A stretch of DNA of 6,308 nt from Geobacter sp. (GTDB taxonomy: Bacteria; Desulfobacterota; Desulfuromonadia; Geobacterales; Pseudopelobacteraceae). The translations under genes and the position numbers were made by a program. Location: contig DAIERH010000139.1 in the NCBI GenBank assembly GCA_027346925.1, positions 1 to 6,308 of the forward strand, read 5' to 3'. Shown here piece after piece: positions 4,917-6,308 of this stretch (position 1 is its first letter; each line of letters starts with the position of its first letter). Under the pieces are notes generated by a model. That model saw only the letters and a list, made by a program, of their open reading frames with translations. It ran no database searches and was not told the origin of the DNA.

Positions 4917-6149
4917 TCACTTGATCTTGCGGATCGTGTAATTATTGGAGTCGGTCACGTACAGGCTTGTCCCGTCCGTGGTGATGCCGACCGGAAATTT
5001 GAAGAGCGCCGCCGCTCCGGACCCGTCAGTTGGCCCGATCGCGCCTGCGGTACCCGCAATCGTCGTAACAACCCACTTCCCGGTGGACGGGTCCCGTACC
5101 ACCTTGCGGACCGTGTTATTGTTGGAATCGGTCACATACAGATTCGTCCCATCCGAGGTGATGCCGTTGACATTACTGAAACTCGCGGCCGCCCCGATGC
5201 CGTCGGCCGACCCGGTCACGCCGGGGGTTCCAGCTATCGTCGTAACCATGCCGGTGGGATCTATCCTGCGGATCGTGTTCGAGATGAAATCCGTAACATA
5301 GAGGAATGATCCGTCCGTGGTGATACGGGCGGGATACTGAAAGCGCGCGGCGACTCCGACACCGTCGGTCCAGCCGCCAACATCGGGAGCGCCTGCTATC
5401 GTTGTAACGCCATAGGGGTAGGCCATGCTTATCTTGCGGATCGTCAGACTGCTGGAATCCGTCACGTAGAGGTTTTTGCCATCCGTGGTGATGTCGGTGG
5501 GGCGGTTGAAGAGCGCTGACGTTCCGACAGTGGCATCGACCGACCCGGCAAGGCCGGCAGTGCCGGCTATGGTGGTGACGCTTACGATGGAGGTGGAGTT
5601 ATTGCTGAAAGATACCTTGCGGATCGTATTGTTGTAGCAATCCACCACATACAGGTTTGTTCTGCCGTTCTTCACCCCGTCCGTGGTAATGCCGCTCGGG
5701 AAATAGAAGCCCGCGGCAATTCCGAGGGTCGGGTTTGTGTCTGATATCCCGGCCACGCCGGGGACGCCGGCTATGGTCGTCGTGGAATGGTTGCTGAAAG
5801 AATACTTTCGGATCGTGTGATTGCTGAAATCCGTCATGTAGAGGTTGGTCCCGTCCGTGGTGATGCCGTTCACGATGCCGAACCTCGATGTCGTATCGAC
5901 TCCATTGGCAATTCCAAGGATGCCGGCGCTGCCCGCAATCGTTGACACCACTGTTGATGCCTTATCCTTGGAAACCAGGGGGAGCGGCGCACCCTGAATC
6001 GCACCACCCATCACGATCTTGCCGGACGGGATGGAAACAGAGGAATAGCCACTGTAAACCGGTGCGGTGGGAAAAATCGTATTGTTGCCGCAAGCAGCAC
6101 AACACGCCATCACCAGGACCGCCGAGAAAATACGCATACCTTTCAGCAT
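4917..6149 (-). CDS. NHL-repeat beta-propeller lipoprotein
   Basis: A 410-residue exported protein. The N-terminus has Lys3 and Arg6, a hydrophobic stretch (7-15) and a cysteine-rich lipobox region, VMACCAAC. Cys16 (after Val-Met-Ala) or Cys20 (after Cys-Ala-Ala) could be lipidated, so it should be membrane-anchored facing the periplasm or outside. After a linker to about residue 66, the rest is six NHL repeats, starting with TIAG at 70, 125, 193, 250, 304 and 363. Each runs TTIAG, a Gly-rich turn with DG and an A-x-F, then GITTDGTNLYVTDSNNNTIRKI. Six NHL repeats normally close into a six-bladed propeller used for protein or ligand binding; no catalytic domain is attached. The last blade ends at the stop codon, so the fold looks complete. 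GGAG (6159-6156, minus strand) is six bases before the ATG; the Met5 alternative has a poorer site. Function unknown. Confidence 0.85.
   Translation of the reverse strand: MLKGMRIFSAVLVMACCAACGNNTIFPTAPVYSGYSSVSIPSGKIVMGGAIQGAPLPLVSKDKASTVVSTIAGSAGILGIANGVDTTSRFGIVNGITTDGTNLYMTDFSNHTIRKYSFSNHSTTTIAGVPGVAGISDTNPTLGIAAGFYFPSGITTDGVKNGRTNLYVVDCYNNTIRKVSFSNNSTSIVSVTTIAGTAGLAGSVDATVGTSALFNRPTDITTDGKNLYVTDSSSLTIRKISMAYPYGVTTIAGAPDVGGWTDGVGVAARFQYPARITTDGSFLYVTDFISNTIRRIDPTGMVTTIAGTPGVTGSADGIGAAASFSNVNGITSDGTNLYVTDSNNNTVRKVVRDPSTGKWVVTTIAGTAGAIGPTDGSGAAALFKFPVGITTDGTSLYVTDSNNYTIRKIK
4920..5948 (-). repeat. Six coding NHL repeats
   Basis: Six repeats of about 48-68 codons encode the propeller blades. 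At the DNA level the most constant blocks, written on the plus strand, are variants of TTGCGGATCGTGT (the TIRK segment) and GTCCGTGGTGATGCC (the GITTDG segment). Unit length varies because of insertions between strands in the second, third and fifth blades. The similarity between blades suggests growth by internal duplication. Confidence 0.85.
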
Positions 6150-6178
6150 TCACTTCTCCCCAATCTAGTATTTTGGTA

Positions 6179-6193
6179 TCCCCTTCAGGGGGA
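6179..6193. other. Small palindrome at the predicted lipoprotein transcription start
   Basis: TCCCC (6179-6183) and GGGGA (6189-6193) form an inverted repeat around TTCAG, overlapping the predicted RNA start of the lipoprotein gene. It has no T run on either strand. It could be an operator half-site pair, a leader hairpin, or chance. The remaining sequence from 6228 to 6308 is AT-richer, shows no gene, and I see nothing else in it. Confidence 0.25.
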
Positions 6194-6227
6194 AAATCAT
6201 AGCATAAAAAAACCGAATCTGTATCAA
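6189..6227 (-). promoter_or_regulatory. Candidate promoter of the NHL lipoprotein gene
   Basis: On the minus strand an extended -10, TGCTATGAT (plus positions 6204-6196), would start RNA near 6189, about 40 bases before the ATG. TTGATA (plus 6227-6222) lies upstream, but the 20-base spacing is longer than ideal; a 15-base spacing to TATGCT (6206-6201) is the alternative. The extended -10 makes the site plausible without a good -35. Confidence 0.35.
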
Positions 6228-6308
6228 AGCTTTCAAACGGGGTGATTATTGATTGAAACCGGATTTATTGCAACCTTTTCCGACACTGTTTTTGTATCGG
6301 AATCATCC

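Noticed and set aside
4920..5948. Regularly spaced DNA repeats as a CRISPR array or tandem satellite
   Set aside because: The repeats are in frame, degenerate and encode NHL blades; spacing is uneven and there are no identical repeats with unique spacers.
6179..6193. TCCCC/GGGGA palindrome as a terminator
   Set aside because: Neither strand has a T run after the stem, and it sits just upstream of a gene, so a terminator call is not supported.

Overview
The window looks like chromosome from a Geobacter-type delta-proteobacterium (Desulfuromonadales/Geobacterales). The grounds are a GC-rich composition, a GEMM-I riboswitch of the A20 (cyclic AMP-GMP) subtype that is best known from Geobacter, tandem HD-GYP signalling proteins, and an NHL-repeat lipoprotein. 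This assignment is inference; no rRNA or other phylogenetic marker is present.

Left part (1-2450, plus strand), lipid-related genes. The window opens inside an exported-lipase-like alpha/beta hydrolase (1-897). Its candidate catalytic Asp and His are visible, but the nucleophile-elbow position reads Ala-Leu-Arg-Leu-Gly instead of Gly-x-Ser-x-Gly. A GC-rich hairpin (927-946) separates it from a two-gene unit: a 101-residue SCP2-type lipid-binding protein (982-1287) and a FabH-like beta-ketoacyl-ACP synthase III with an intact Cys-His-Asn triad (1314-2450).

Middle part (2451-4898, plus strand), cyclic-dinucleotide signalling. The 268-base gap after the synthase holds a promoter region, a complete GEMM-I riboswitch aptamer (2513-2599) and an intrinsic terminator with a six-T run (2625-2655). 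A potential antiterminator helix (2596-2602 with 2624-2630) links the last two. The base equivalent to Vc2 G20 is A (position 2527), the mark of the GEMM-Ib subclass that responds to 3',3'-cGAMP. The first gene behind it encodes an HD-GYP protein (2719-3687) with all canonical metal ligands but with Met in place of the HDxGK lysine. A second gene follows at 3786-4898, encoding a GAF plus canonical HD-GYP phosphodiesterase. The locus therefore couples a cyclic-dinucleotide sensor RNA to proteins of the family that degrades such nucleotides. The drawn base-pairing predicts that ligand causes termination (OFF), which would make the loop self-reinforcing if the enzyme destroys the ligand.

Right part (4917-6308, minus strand). 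A lipoprotein made almost entirely of six NHL repeats, predicted to fold as a six-bladed beta-propeller, runs convergently towards the HD-GYP genes with only 18 bases between stop codons. Its upstream region (6150-6308) holds a plausible extended -10 promoter and a small palindrome, and nothing else I can identify.
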